Below are positions 27,378 to 36,731 of a stretch of 64,000 nucleotides of DNA, piece by piece. The stretch spans positions 434,001-498,000 of the forward strand of contig CANKZZ010000002.1 in the NCBI GenBank assembly GCA_947488655.1, given 5' to 3'. The DNA is from an uncultured Psychroserpens sp. (GTDB taxonomy: Bacteria > Bacteroidota > Bacteroidia > Flavobacteriales > Flavobacteriaceae). Every line of letters starts with the position of its first letter. Positions within the stretch are counted from its first letter, which is position 1. The notes under the pieces were generated by a model that was not told where the DNA came from, ran no database searches, and worked only from the letters and a program-made list of their open reading frames with translations. Position numbers and translations under genes: made by a program.

Positions 27378-29051
27378 TTAAAATGATGTTGATATGCTCA
27401 ATGAAAATCCAGTATTCTCTGGGACAAATCTACAAATACCGCCAACACAAACTAAGCCTCCACGTTGTCTGCCATAACTCGCCATAACTCGCGTTGCTCC
27501 TTTAGTAAAGCTTCCGCCTGCGGTATAATAATGTATTTGGCGATCTTCGTCTGGATTACCGTAATTCCAAATATCTGTGGCGTAGATACTAAATCTTGGA
27601 CTAAAATTATATTCTATAGTTCCTCCTGCCCAATTTTTGGCACGCTCAGATGTTTCGTCATCTGAAAATAAATGTGATAGCTCAGCTCTAATTGATTTTC
27701 CTGATCCTAATTTACGGGTAACCTCTCCAACTATAGCTGTTGCATTTATTTCGCCAATTCTGTCTTCTACAAAACGTGCGTTATAAAATGTTTGCACAAC
27801 CGAAAACATTGATGACCATTTTGGGCTCCATTTTTTCTTAATATCTAGGCTAAATTCTTCAAAGTATTTATCTCCAAAACCAAATAAATCTGTATCTTCA
27901 TAGGTTCGATTACTAATATCAAAATCTCCTTTGAGCCCAGACCAAGTTGCGTAATTAAATGCTAATTTTGTACCATATTTACCACCTAACTTAGTATCTT
28001 TTTTAATGTTGTAATAAATATCTACCTGGCCACCAATCTCTCCAGATTTAAAAATTGGATTAAACGATAATCTTGGCTGCGCTTGGTATACAAATATGTT
28101 TGTTAAACCATAATCATGTTGTTTTGTTAAGGCAGGAATAAAATTGATGAAATTTTGGTTAAAGACGTTTGCAGATTGATCTCTTTGAGAGAAAAATGCC
28201 ATGTTTTCCATTCGTCTAAAGGTTGCATCAATACCTAAGCCAGATTTGGCATATCCAATATTAAAAAGTAAAGCGCTACCATCAAAGTATTTATCTTCTA
28301 TAATATTACCAAGTTCGGCATAAACATCTTCACCTTTTTTTATGTATTCAATAGATGAGTAGATATTACCTTCGGAAAAGTCTAAACGTGCAGAAAATGA
28401 ATTTGTAAGCGATTCAAATTCAGGGTTTTCTATATCTAAATCCTCATCTCTTCCAACGTAACTTAAACCTAAATTTAAATTTGACTCTTCCAATTTAAAG
28501 AGTGATGAAAGGCCTATTTCGGCATCAAATCCATATATGGTTCCGTCAGAAACAGAAAACCCATCACGTTGTCTTCCATATAATGCAGATAATTCTACCT
28601 CATTGGTTGGTCTATATTTTACATTAGCACCTCTTATAGAATTGTTGATACCTAATTGTCTGTCTTCCCAAGATCGTAATATTAAACCACTTCCAAATTG
28701 CTCATAAAAGTTACCAAGAGTAGTCTCAAACTTTTCAGATTTATAACCTACAGCAAATGTACCTAAATCTGTACCTTGATATTTTGGATAAAAGTTTAAG
28801 ATAGCGTTTGGCTCGTAAGATTCTATTTGTACATGAGCAAACCAGTTTTTGTAAGTATAGTTGAGCCTTAAATAATTGTTAGACCTAAAATGGTCTTCTT
28901 CTTCAAAATCACCAGTTTTGGCATCATCAACATAGTATTGAGAATTAGACTCAATACCTCCACTTAAATTTCCATAATCTTTAGGTTCTTCTTGGGCAAA
29001 TGTAAATAAAGGTGCGCATATCAATAGCGCTATTGATTTGTATAAATTCAT
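27378..29051 (-). CDS. DUF6029-type outer-membrane beta-barrel protein
   Basis: 557 residues from the Met at 29051, which gives a clear signal peptide (MNLYKSIALLICAPLFTFAQ). The frame upstream to 29123 overlaps the preceding gene. The mature protein starts GNLSGGIESNSQYYVDD and consists of many amphipathic strands with short turns, ending GFSLSISTSF, a terminal Phe typical of outer-membrane barrels. I recall this opening from the flavobacterial DUF6029 family; function unknown. It is downstream of a TlpA-like thiol oxidoreductase, 25 bases away, in the same operon, which may point to a periplasmic redox or metal link. Confidence 0.75.
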   Translation of the reverse strand: MNLYKSIALLICAPLFTFAQEEPKDYGNLSGGIESNSQYYVDDAKTGDFEEEDHFRSNNYLRLNYTYKNWFAHVQIESYEPNAILNFYPKYQGTDLGTFAVGYKSEKFETTLGNFYEQFGSGLILRSWEDRQLGINNSIRGANVKYRPTNEVELSALYGRQRDGFSVSDGTIYGFDAEIGLSSLFKLEESNLNLGLSYVGRDEDLDIENPEFESLTNSFSARLDFSEGNIYSSIEYIKKGEDVYAELGNIIEDKYFDGSALLFNIGYAKSGLGIDATFRRMENMAFFSQRDQSANVFNQNFINFIPALTKQHDYGLTNIFVYQAQPRLSFNPIFKSGEIGGQVDIYYNIKKDTKLGGKYGTKLAFNYATWSGLKGDFDISNRTYEDTDLFGFGDKYFEEFSLDIKKKWSPKWSSMFSVVQTFYNARFVEDRIGEINATAIVGEVTRKLGSGKSIRAELSHLFSDDETSERAKNWAGGTIEYNFSPRFSIYATDIWNYGNPDEDRQIHYYTAGGSFTKGATRVMASYGRQRGGLVCVGGICRFVPENTGFSLSISTSF

Positions 29052-29076
29052 TTGGTTATAGTTAGTAGTTAGTTGT

Positions 29077-29562
29077 TTATTTAGAGAATTCTTGAATTTT
29101 TTCATACAACTCATCCTCTGCACCAGGTGTATAACCCGAATGTCTATATAAAATTTTATTATTTTTAACGAGTAACGTTAAGGGTATTGTTGGTGCATTA
29201 AGTTGTCTTTTTAGATCGCTATTAGTATCTAATAAAATTTCATATTCCCATCCTTTCCCACTAACTAATGGTTTTACACGTTTTACAGTTCTAGAATCAT
29301 CTACAGATATCGCATATAGTTTTACGTTTGTTTCATCAATCCAATCATCATATACTTCACTTATAGCATCTAACTCATTTTTACATGGGACACACCATGT
29401 AGCCCATAGTGAGATTACCACTAATTGGTCGTCTTTTGAGATATCTTCTAATTGAATGTTGTTTCCATCTAAAGTTTTCATCTGCATATTTGGTAAAACA
29501 TCTTGAGCGAAAGACAAACTTGAAATAGATAGCGTAAGAAATAATGTAATTAGGGTTTTCAT
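29077..29562 (-). CDS. TlpA-family periplasmic thiol:disulfide oxidoreductase
   Basis: 161 residues with a signal peptide (MKTLITLFLTLSISSLSFAQ). A thioredoxin-fold domain follows with the WATWCVPCKNEL active site (CxxC), an AISVDDSRTVKRV strand, and the cis-proline segment LNAPTIPLTLLV. It should reduce or exchange disulfides in the periplasm, as in cytochrome c maturation or protein repair; which one is not visible. It is the first gene of a pair with the DUF6029 barrel protein, so it may serve that protein. Confidence 0.88.
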   Translation of the reverse strand: MKTLITLFLTLSISSLSFAQDVLPNMQMKTLDGNNIQLEDISKDDQLVVISLWATWCVPCKNELDAISEVYDDWIDETNVKLYAISVDDSRTVKRVKPLVSGKGWEYEILLDTNSDLKRQLNAPTIPLTLLVKNNKILYRHSGYTPGAEDELYEKIQEFSK

Positions 29563-29741
29563 AGTTTAATTTTTTTATAAATATATTAAAGAAAGTTAAT
29601 TTATTGAGAATAACATGTACAATTAACCGTATAATTAGAAAACTTTGCAAAACCTATACCAATTATGTTAAAAAAAACAAAAAAAATATTTATCTTCGGA
29701 AATCTTAAAAATTTATTTATTAAATAATCCAATTTATTATT

Positions 29742-31046
29742 ATGAAAATCAAAAATTTTACTAAAGTTTTTCTTTTTGTTGCAGTGGCTGCGTTATTTTC
29801 TTGTAGCTCTTCTGAAGACAATGGAAATGTAGATGGAGGAGGAGACGGAGGACCTACTTCTATTACGATAACTGCAAGCTCATTGTTTGTAGATATCGGT
29901 ACAGATGTTGTCTTCACTGTTAAAACTAACGATGGTACAGATGTAACCACTGATGCTTCAATTTTAATTGATGGCGCAGCTATTAGTGGTAATATTCATA
30001 ATGCTGGTCAAACAGGTGAATATGACGTTAAAGCAACTTATGAAGATCTTACAAGTTCTCAAATTACTGTAAATGTATTGCCAGTAATTACATCTATTAC
30101 GGTAGAGACTGCTGATGCAACATATAATATTGGTGATAGAATTGATTATGAAGTAATTGCTACAGATACTAACGGATTAACTAATACTATTACTAGTGCT
30201 GTTGAATTTTATGTAGACGGTGAAGAGTCATTTACTGGTAGTACAGTTATTCCTGGTAGTACAGGCGCTATAGAAGTTTATGCTACTTTTGGAGAGCATG
30301 TGTCAAATACTAAAACAGTAATGGTAGAAGACAATGCTGCTACTCCTGGAGCTTTTCAGAGTAAAGCTTTAATTGAAGATTATACAGGTACTTGGTGTGG
30401 ATATTGCCCAAGAGTTTCTTATGGTATTGAATTGTCTCAAGATGCTTCAGATAATGTTGTTGCAGTTGCAATTCATAATGGTGATGCGATGGCTAATAAC
30501 TACGGTTCACAAATGGAGAGTGCTGTAAATATTCAAGGTTTCCCAACTGCATGGATTAATAGAGCTCAAGAGTGGACTTACCCAGAGCCAAACAATGTAA
30601 ATCAAGTTACTAATCTTGCTACAGGAACAAAATCAAATGGTTTAGCAATTAATACAGCTATAAAAGGCGATAACTTATCGTTTATTGTTAGTGTAGGTTT
30701 TGGTGAAAATGTTAGTGGCGCTAAACTAGTAGTATTCTTATTAGAGAATGGATTAGTTTATGATCAAGTTAACTATACCTCTTATTATGGAGGAGGCGCT
30801 ACAATTAATGGTTTTGTACATGATCATGTATTACGTCATTCTTTTACAAGTGTATTAGGTGATGCAATACCTGCTGGAGAGGCTACTGCTGGAAATTCTT
30901 ACAGGATGCATATGAACTATACAATTCCTTCTGGATTAGCTCAAAATAACACAAATACAGAAATTGTTGCAATGTTACTAAATTCTAATGGAGAGGTAAT
31001 TAATGTTAACAAGGCTTCTGCAGGAGCATTTGCCGATTTTAATTAA
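29742..31046 (+). CDS. Omp28-related lipoprotein with thioredoxin-like domain
   Basis: 434 residues. The lipoprotein signal ends LFSC with Cys21, followed by a Ser/Asp/Gly-rich linker (SSSEDNGNVDGGGDGG). Two Ig-like repeats follow (about 40-110 and 115-195, each with a VFTVKTNDGTDV / YEVIATDTNGLT type strand). The C-terminal half is an Omp28-like domain starting KALIEDYTGTWCGYCPRVSY, with a WCGYC redox motif of the thioredoxin type. It is probably a surface or outer-membrane lipoprotein. Omp28 of Porphyromonas is described as an outer-membrane adhesin-like protein; the role here is unknown. Confidence 0.82.
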   Translation: MKIKNFTKVFLFVAVAALFSCSSSEDNGNVDGGGDGGPTSITITASSLFVDIGTDVVFTVKTNDGTDVTTDASILIDGAAISGNIHNAGQTGEYDVKATYEDLTSSQITVNVLPVITSITVETADATYNIGDRIDYEVIATDTNGLTNTITSAVEFYVDGEESFTGSTVIPGSTGAIEVYATFGEHVSNTKTVMVEDNAATPGAFQSKALIEDYTGTWCGYCPRVSYGIELSQDASDNVVAVAIHNGDAMANNYGSQMESAVNIQGFPTAWINRAQEWTYPEPNNVNQVTNLATGTKSNGLAINTAIKGDNLSFIVSVGFGENVSGAKLVVFLLENGLVYDQVNYTSYYGGGATINGFVHDHVLRHSFTSVLGDAIPAGEATAGNSYRMHMNYTIPSGLAQNNTNTEIVAMLLNSNGEVINVNKASAGAFADFN

Positions 31047-31066
31047 TAAAGAACGACATAAATAAG

Positions 31067-31095
31067 AAAAAGCTAGATTTTAAATCTAGCTTTTT
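31067..31095 (+). terminator. Terminator of the Omp28-like gene
   Basis: Perfect 14-bp stem AAAAAGCTAGATTT / AAATCTAGCTTTTT around one base, continuing into a T-run, 20 bases after the stop. Confidence 0.9.
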
Positions 31096-31321
31096 TTTGC
31101 TTTATAGTTTAATAATTAGGCTTTAATCCTATATTTACGAACGATAGAAATCTTATTCTATTCTAATAGTATATAGCTATAGATATAAAAAGTAATACCT
31201 TATAAATGATGACTTAAAAGGTTATAGTTATATAGATAATGTGTTTAACTGTAATAAGAGAAACTTCTACCTTAAGTATAAATTTTATAGACCTATTAGC
31301 TTTAGGTGAGGCATAAAAAAA
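31096..31321. other. Intergenic AT-rich stretch without a visible gene
   Basis: The 322 bases between the Omp28-like gene and the lipase-like gene are bounded by the two terminators. Between them I see no open frame with coding character, no repeat and no RNA-like fold. Confidence 0.6.
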
Positions 31322-31343
31322 AGTCTTAAGTAAACTTAAGACT
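31322..31343 (-). terminator. Terminator of the T9SS lipase-like gene
   Basis: 10-bp stem AGTCTTAAGT / ACTTAAGACT with an AA loop. The minus strand continues with eight T (complement of the A-run at 31314-31322). Confidence 0.8.
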
Positions 31344-31368
31344 CTCTTTGTTTTTAAAATAGGCTATT

Positions 31369-33156
31369 TTACTTAACAATAATCTTGATTCTATACTTAA
31401 AGTTATCCTTTGTCTCTACGTTTAAAACATAAAGTCCAGAATCTAAGTTTAGTGGTATCGTTAGTCTATTCTCAAGAGTATGGATGGTTTGAAAAACCGA
31501 TTTACCTGTAATATCTATAATAGAAATTTTAGCATCGTTAACTATTTTATTGCTCAAAATAGTTAATTCATGATCTATTGGGTTTTTTTCTATTTTTAAT
31601 GATACAATGTTTTCGAAAGCTACATTAGACAATGTCTCTGGCATAATTTCGCTTAGAGCAAAAGCGACATTTTGCTCTGTTAATTGTACATGATTTTCAT
31701 TTTCATCAGGCATATACCAATTAACAAAAGGAGTTTCGTTAAGTGTGTCTCCATTGCTCCCAGGACTTCCTAAATTAATGTCGTGGTACCAATTATCTTC
31801 TCCAACAGGATTAGAATTAAGTGCCATACTACTAACAGATGGTATAAAGCTGAACTTATCTAGAGTTAAAGCAGATAAAAAACTATCAATTAAAGGGTCT
31901 CCTCCTAGACCTTGTGTAAATCCCCCAAGATCAAACAATCCTCCAGATGCTGCATCAACACCATCTGTGTAAGTAGGTGCTTGTGCATTAACTTCAACAT
32001 CAATTAGAGTGATTGGGAATATAAAAAATCCTTCTACGCGTAATTTGCTTATTAATTGAGAACCATCAGTGGTTGCAGGTGTTAGATTTATATTTATAGT
32101 AGCATTCACATTTGACAATGGCGGAACATCTGGAAGCGCTAAATTTTGAAGATTTAATGCCTGAAACCCAGGTGTCACTGGTGTATTTGCAATAGATTGA
32201 TAAGGTGAGCCAATTCCACTTCCATTAATCATTGATACATTTCGAGTGTTTTGTGGGTAACCACCTAAGTTACTTAAAAAAACATTTCTATAAGGATGTG
32301 CTTCTGGTAGAAGCTTTGTTGGGTCAAATACAACATCACTTCCACTTTGTAAATGAGATTCAAAGTGATCAATTAATAATTGTCTTGCAGCAGGAGATTT
32401 TAAAAGACCATCAACTACAGGTTGTAATTCTACCACATTTAAATCGTCTCCTAAACCAAAAGCTAAAAAGTTAAATTGGTGTTGAAATCCTAATGGTACA
32501 TTTGCTCCCAAATGTGGAGAGTCAAAAGAAATCCATAATCTTGTTTGATGATCTAAAGAGTTACTCTCCATATAATTTAACGCATGTCTAGAAATTAATC
32601 CTCCCATACTTGGACCAATAATAACTAAGTCTTCATCTCCAACTTTATCTGCATTAAGAACATTAATTAGATCAACAAGCAACATTGAGTTACGCTCAAT
32701 AAAATCTGCACCACCATTTATAAGTGTACTTCCAGCGTAATCTAACTCATCAATTACTAAATCTGCATTTGTATCTGTTGCATCGTCAATGTTTAATAAT
32801 GTATTGTCGCTTAATCTTAAATATGATGGAAAATTTAAAACTACCACATCAAAACCTTGAGCTCTTACTAAGTCTCCTAAATTTTGATTGCCTTGCGAGC
32901 CAGTAAAATCTAACAAATCATACAGTCCAGTAATTGTTCTTGTATCTCCAGGATCAAATCCATCAATAAGTATAATTGGCTTATCTAAAACACCATTATT
33001 TGTGTCTAAAAATATTTCATACTCACCTAAACCTGCAAATTCATCGATTCCTGTATAGCCAGATAAATCTGCGGTAGTAGAAGATTCAAACTCAATTGTT
33101 TGACCTTGACTTAAAAGAGGGAGTATTAATAAAAGTAATAAGTAATGTTTTTTCAT
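31369..33156 (-). CDS. Secreted alpha/beta-hydrolase (lipase-like) with type IX sorting domain
   Basis: 595 residues. Signal peptide MKKHYLLLLLILPLLSQGQ. An alpha/beta-hydrolase core (about 55-260) has a strand KPIILIDGFDPGD, the nucleophile elbow VIIGPSMGGLISRHAL (G-x-S-x-G) and a downstream SFDSPHLGANVPLG, as in PGAP1-like and triacylglycerol lipases. The last about 75 residues (IDHELTILSNKIVNDAKISI ... GLYVLNVETKDNFKYRIKII) form a type A sorting domain of the type IX secretion system. The protein should therefore cross the outer membrane and be attached or released at the surface. Substrate unknown; ester or lipid is likely. Confidence 0.83.
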   Translation of the reverse strand: MKKHYLLLLLILPLLSQGQTIEFESSTTADLSGYTGIDEFAGLGEYEIFLDTNNGVLDKPIILIDGFDPGDTRTITGLYDLLDFTGSQGNQNLGDLVRAQGFDVVVLNFPSYLRLSDNTLLNIDDATDTNADLVIDELDYAGSTLINGGADFIERNSMLLVDLINVLNADKVGDEDLVIIGPSMGGLISRHALNYMESNSLDHQTRLWISFDSPHLGANVPLGFQHQFNFLAFGLGDDLNVVELQPVVDGLLKSPAARQLLIDHFESHLQSGSDVVFDPTKLLPEAHPYRNVFLSNLGGYPQNTRNVSMINGSGIGSPYQSIANTPVTPGFQALNLQNLALPDVPPLSNVNATININLTPATTDGSQLISKLRVEGFFIFPITLIDVEVNAQAPTYTDGVDAASGGLFDLGGFTQGLGGDPLIDSFLSALTLDKFSFIPSVSSMALNSNPVGEDNWYHDINLGSPGSNGDTLNETPFVNWYMPDENENHVQLTEQNVAFALSEIMPETLSNVAFENIVSLKIEKNPIDHELTILSNKIVNDAKISIIDITGKSVFQTIHTLENRLTIPLNLDSGLYVLNVETKDNFKYRIKIIVK

Positions 33157-33246
33157 AATGGATTATTTAAGTGATATTGAGCACCAATATACAAAGTTTC
33201 GTTAAGTTAATTAGGTGTTATTTAATGTTTTAGGTTTAAAGGCAAA

Positions 33247-33280
33247 AAAAATCCTCAAACTGTTAAGTTTGAGGATTTTT
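33247..33280 (-). terminator. Terminator of pruA
   Basis: 14-bp stem AAAAATCCTCAAAC / GTTTGAGGATTTTT with a 6-base loop, T-run on both sides, 20 bases past the pruA stop. Confidence 0.85.
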
Positions 33281-33299
33281 AAATAATCTTAGTACTCTT

Positions 33300-34925
33300 T
33301 TAACCTAAAAAAGGATAACGATAATCTGTAGGTGTTACAAATGTTTCCTTTATCATTCTAGGAGATACCCAACGTAATAAGTTTAAGGCACTACCTGCTT
33401 TATCATTTGTTCCAGAAGCTCTAGCGCCACCAAATGGTTGCTGACCTACTACTGCTCCTGTTGGCTTGTCATTAATATAGAAATTTCCTGCACAGTTTTG
33501 TAATGCTTTTGTAGCTTCCTGTATTGCATATCTATCTGTAGATAAAATGGCACCAGTTAATGCGTAATCACTTGTTTCATCTACAAGTTGCAATGTTTCA
33601 GCATATTTATCTTCATCATAAACATAAATAGTAATTACAGGTCCAAATAACTCTGTACACATTGTTGTGTATTTAGGATTGCTAGTCACTATTACAGTTG
33701 GTTCTATGAAGTAACCTTTGCTTTTGTCATAATTACCACCAACAATAATTTCAGCATCAGCATCATTTTTGGCTTGGTCAATAAACTTTGCTAATTTATC
33801 AAAAGATCCTTCATGAATTACTGCAGTAATGAAATTGCCTAAATCTTCAGGAGAACCCATTTTAAAAGATTTTACATCCTCTATCACACGATTTTTTACA
33901 GTGTCCCACATATTTGAAGGTACGTAAGCTCTAGACGCTGCACTACATTTTTGACCTTGAAATTCAAATGCGCCTCTAGAAATAGCTGTAGCTACTTGAA
34001 TAGGGTTAGCACTTTTATGAGCTACAATAAAATCTTTACCTCCAGTCTCTCCAACTATTCTTGGATAGGTTTTATAGTTATGAATATTGTTACCAATCTT
34101 TTTCCAAAGTTCTTTAAAGATATATGTTGATCCTGTAAAATGTAAACCAGAAAAATCTGGGCTATCCATAACAGTATCTGTTATCATTTCTGGATCACCA
34201 AAAACAACATTAATAACACCATCTGGTACACCTGCCTCTTTAAATACGTCCATAATAACTTTTGCCGAGTAGATTTGACTATCACTAGGTTTCCAAACTA
34301 CAACATTACCCATCATTGCCATACAAGCTGGTAGATTTCCAGCAATAGCAGTAAAATTAAAAGGCGTTACTGCATAAACAAACCCTTCTAAAGGGCGGTA
34401 TTCTAGCCTGTTCCAAGCATCACTTGTGCTTTCTGGCTGCTCATGATAGATATCGGTCATAAATTGCACATTAAACCTTAAAAAATCTATCAATTCACAT
34501 GCAGCATCTATTTCTGCCTGATGTACTGTTTTTGATTGCGCAATCATGGTTGCAGCATTTATCTTCGCTCTATAAGGTCCAGCTATTAACTCTGCAGCTT
34601 TTAAGAAAATACCAGCACGTTGCTCCCATGGTAATTGAGACCAATTTTTTCTTGCTTCTAAAGCAGTTGCGATAGCGTCATCTACATGAGATTTTTCAGC
34701 TAAATGGTAAGTTCCAACAACATGTTGATGATCATGAGGTGCAGACATAGTTTTTGTATTTCCTGTCTTTACATCTTTACCATTAATATACATTGGTACA
34801 TCAATAGTTTCATTAAACATTTTTTTATAAGCCTTTAAAACTGCTTCACGCTCAGGAGATCCTGGAGCATAAGATTTAACAGGCTCATTTATAGCTACTG
34901 GTACGTTAAAAAATCCTTTTCCCAT
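33300..34925 (-). CDS. pruA: L-glutamate gamma-semialdehyde (1-pyrroline-5-carboxylate) dehydrogenase
   Basis: 541 residues, the length of the stand-alone (group 1, human ALDH4A1-like) enzyme. Aldehyde-dehydrogenase motifs: TPFNFTAIAGNLPACMAMMG, VVWKPSDSQIYSAKV, FTGSTYIFKELWKKI, the general-base Glu in RIVGETGGKDF, the catalytic Cys in GQKCSAASRAY, and ELFGPVITIYVY. It oxidises glutamate semialdehyde to glutamate with NAD+, the last step of proline (and part of arginine) breakdown. No proline dehydrogenase gene lies next to it in this window. A TAACTTTG box lies 42 bases upstream. Confidence 0.93.
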   Translation of the reverse strand: MGKGFFNVPVAINEPVKSYAPGSPEREAVLKAYKKMFNETIDVPMYINGKDVKTGNTKTMSAPHDHQHVVGTYHLAEKSHVDDAIATALEARKNWSQLPWEQRAGIFLKAAELIAGPYRAKINAATMIAQSKTVHQAEIDAACELIDFLRFNVQFMTDIYHEQPESTSDAWNRLEYRPLEGFVYAVTPFNFTAIAGNLPACMAMMGNVVVWKPSDSQIYSAKVIMDVFKEAGVPDGVINVVFGDPEMITDTVMDSPDFSGLHFTGSTYIFKELWKKIGNNIHNYKTYPRIVGETGGKDFIVAHKSANPIQVATAISRGAFEFQGQKCSAASRAYVPSNMWDTVKNRVIEDVKSFKMGSPEDLGNFITAVIHEGSFDKLAKFIDQAKNDADAEIIVGGNYDKSKGYFIEPTVIVTSNPKYTTMCTELFGPVITIYVYDEDKYAETLQLVDETSDYALTGAILSTDRYAIQEATKALQNCAGNFYINDKPTGAVVGQQPFGGARASGTNDKAGSALNLLRWVSPRMIKETFVTPTDYRYPFLG

Positions 34926-34966
34926 CTTAGATATATATTTATAATTTGGTTATTATTTTGAAGCTG

Positions 34967-34974
34967 CAAAGTTA
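34967..34974 (-). promoter_or_regulatory. -7 box (TAACTTTG) of pruA
   Basis: The minus strand reads TAACTTTG, a full TAnnTTTG match, 42 bases before the pruA ATG. Confidence 0.4.
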
Positions 34975-35059
34975 CGATTTTTTGACGACTAATAGATTGC
35001 TAAGTATTAAAACAAGGTTAAAATAATGGGTAATTTTTTGTAAGTTGCCAACTTTAATA

Positions 35060-36067
35060 ATGTATATGAATGACGGAATAATCCTAACACTCGCTTACCC
35101 AGAAACCATAGTCTCTCATGCCGAAGAATGGTACTCTAAGTTTTTAAGATTCTTTTTTATTGGAAGTAAAAAGCACGTAAGAGCAGGTCATGCAGCTTTG
35201 GTGTTAATTGATAAATCGACTGGTGTTTTAGAATATCATGATTTTGGACGCTACATCACGCCATCTCCAAATGGAAGAGTTCGAGGAAGAGAGACCGATT
35301 TTGAATTGAATTTCCCTATAGTTGCTCATATACAAAATAGTGAAATCACTAACCTAAATGAAATACTTAAATTTTTAGCAACCCATCCTAAATTAACTCA
35401 TGGAGACGGTAATTTGTATGCTTCAGTATGTAGTGAAATTGATTATAAAAACGCAAGAGCTCATATTACCTTTATGCAAAATAAAGGATTTATACGGTAT
35501 GCAGCTTTTGCTAAAGTAGCTTGTAATTGTGCTCGTTTTGTTACAGATGCTCTTATTGCAAGTGTTACAAATCAAACTATAAAATCTAAACTTATTAAGT
35601 CTAAAAGTTTTACACCAAGTACAATTGGAAATGTGATTATTGCAGATACCGAAAATGATGTTTATATAGTGTCTGATACTGGTGAAATAAGTGAGTTTAA
35701 ATCATCGGTGAATAGAGAGAATAGACGCTTATTTTTAGACGTACTTAAAGGGTATAATCCAAGCTTAGTTGGTACAATTAAGCCAAGAGATAATGATGAA
35801 AAAGTTGAACATGCACAATGGTTAGGTGGTATTGCTGCTGGCGCGTGGTTTGAAATCTATGATATTGGAAGTAAAACGCAATACAGGTATAGACGTATTT
35901 CTCCCTACGGAAATGTTGATTGTGATGGCATTTATGAAATTAATAAAAAAGGTTTTGATATCTCTTTAGAGTATAAATTTATACAATATTCTAATTGTAA
36001 ATACTTTCATATCCTCCAAAAGGATTATACGTATAGGTTTGATTATATTAAAGATTACAAGTCTTAG
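35060..36067 (+). CDS. DUF6695-like protein, possible permuted papain-fold enzyme
   Basis: 335 residues from the ATG at 35060; another ATG lies at 35066, and the frame runs up to a TTG at 35045. No signal peptide or membrane helix, so cytoplasmic. I recall the opening (IILTLAYPETIVSHAEEWYS) from a flavobacterial family annotated DUF6695. His44 in RAGHAALVLID and Cys155/Cys157 in VACNCARFVTDAL have the His-before-Cys order of circularly permuted NlpC/P60 (YiiX/LRAT-like) folds, where both are catalytic. The C-terminal third has beta-rich YRRISPYGNVDCDGIYEI, possibly a separate domain. A cysteine hydrolase or acyltransferase is therefore possible but unproven. Single gene. Confidence 0.65.
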   Translation: MYMNDGIILTLAYPETIVSHAEEWYSKFLRFFFIGSKKHVRAGHAALVLIDKSTGVLEYHDFGRYITPSPNGRVRGRETDFELNFPIVAHIQNSEITNLNEILKFLATHPKLTHGDGNLYASVCSEIDYKNARAHITFMQNKGFIRYAAFAKVACNCARFVTDALIASVTNQTIKSKLIKSKSFTPSTIGNVIIADTENDVYIVSDTGEISEFKSSVNRENRRLFLDVLKGYNPSLVGTIKPRDNDEKVEHAQWLGGIAAGAWFEIYDIGSKTQYRYRRISPYGNVDCDGIYEINKKGFDISLEYKFIQYSNCKYFHILQKDYTYRFDYIKDYKS

Positions 36068-36220
36068 TAGCAAGTACTAAACTTAAAAAGTTGATAAGTA
36101 TAAAGTTGATGATTATTATTAGGGTCATAAATAAATTGTGTACCACTATTAAACTTTAGAGAATGCGAAATAGATAAAAGTTTAAAATAATAAATCTAGA
36201 TTTTGTAATAAAAACTAAAC

Positions 36221-36607
36221 TTAGTTAAGAGCAAATGGAGCGCTTAATTTAAATGAAGGAATAATTACCTTAAATTTATTAGTGTTTGTGAAGTTTACCA
36301 TATTATAATGACCTTGCATTGCGCCAAAAGGAGATGTGAGTAAACAACCAGAGTTGTACGTGTGAGATTCTCCTGGCTTTAAAACTGGCTTTTTGCCAAT
36401 TACGCCTTCGCCATCTACAATCTCTTCATTATTAAGAGCGTCGAGTATTCTCCAATGTCTAGAATTTAATTGAACAGAATCTTTACTTTGGTTTTCTATT
36501 GTTACCTTATATCCAAAAGCAAAATGCACTTTATAATTTTTATAAAATGTGCCTTCGAAAGAAGTTTCGACAGAAATTTTTATTCCACTTGTAACTTGTT
36601 GTACCAT
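36221..36607 (-). CDS. apaG: ApaG/CorD-family protein
   Basis: 128 residues, the usual ApaG size. Family signatures: VQQVTSGIKISVETSFEG, HFAFGYKVTIENQSKDSVQL, SRHWRILDALNNEEIVDGEG, VIGKKPVLKPGESHTYNSG and the terminal FGAMQGHYNMV. The fold is a fibronectin type III-like domain; the biochemical role is uncertain (linked in some bacteria to Co2+ resistance and Mg2+ efflux, and related to a polymerase-interacting domain in eukaryotes). Transcribed as a single gene. Confidence 0.92.
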   Translation of the reverse strand: MVQQVTSGIKISVETSFEGTFYKNYKVHFAFGYKVTIENQSKDSVQLNSRHWRILDALNNEEIVDGEGVIGKKPVLKPGESHTYNSGCLLTSPFGAMQGHYNMVNFTNTNKFKVIIPSFKLSAPFALN

Positions 36608-36731
36608 TCAATTTTAACAATAGCTTACAAAAATAAGCTAATTATTCTACTAAAATGGCGACTTTTTAGGAATTAAGCAAATTTTTAACATTTTTAGACT
36701 GCTCTATCGATTAATAGAATTATAAATCGGT

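Noticed and set aside
29381-29650. An 89-residue minus-strand frame overlapping the TlpA-like gene
   Set aside because: It lies out of frame over the conserved thioredoxin gene and its promoter region; no own motif.
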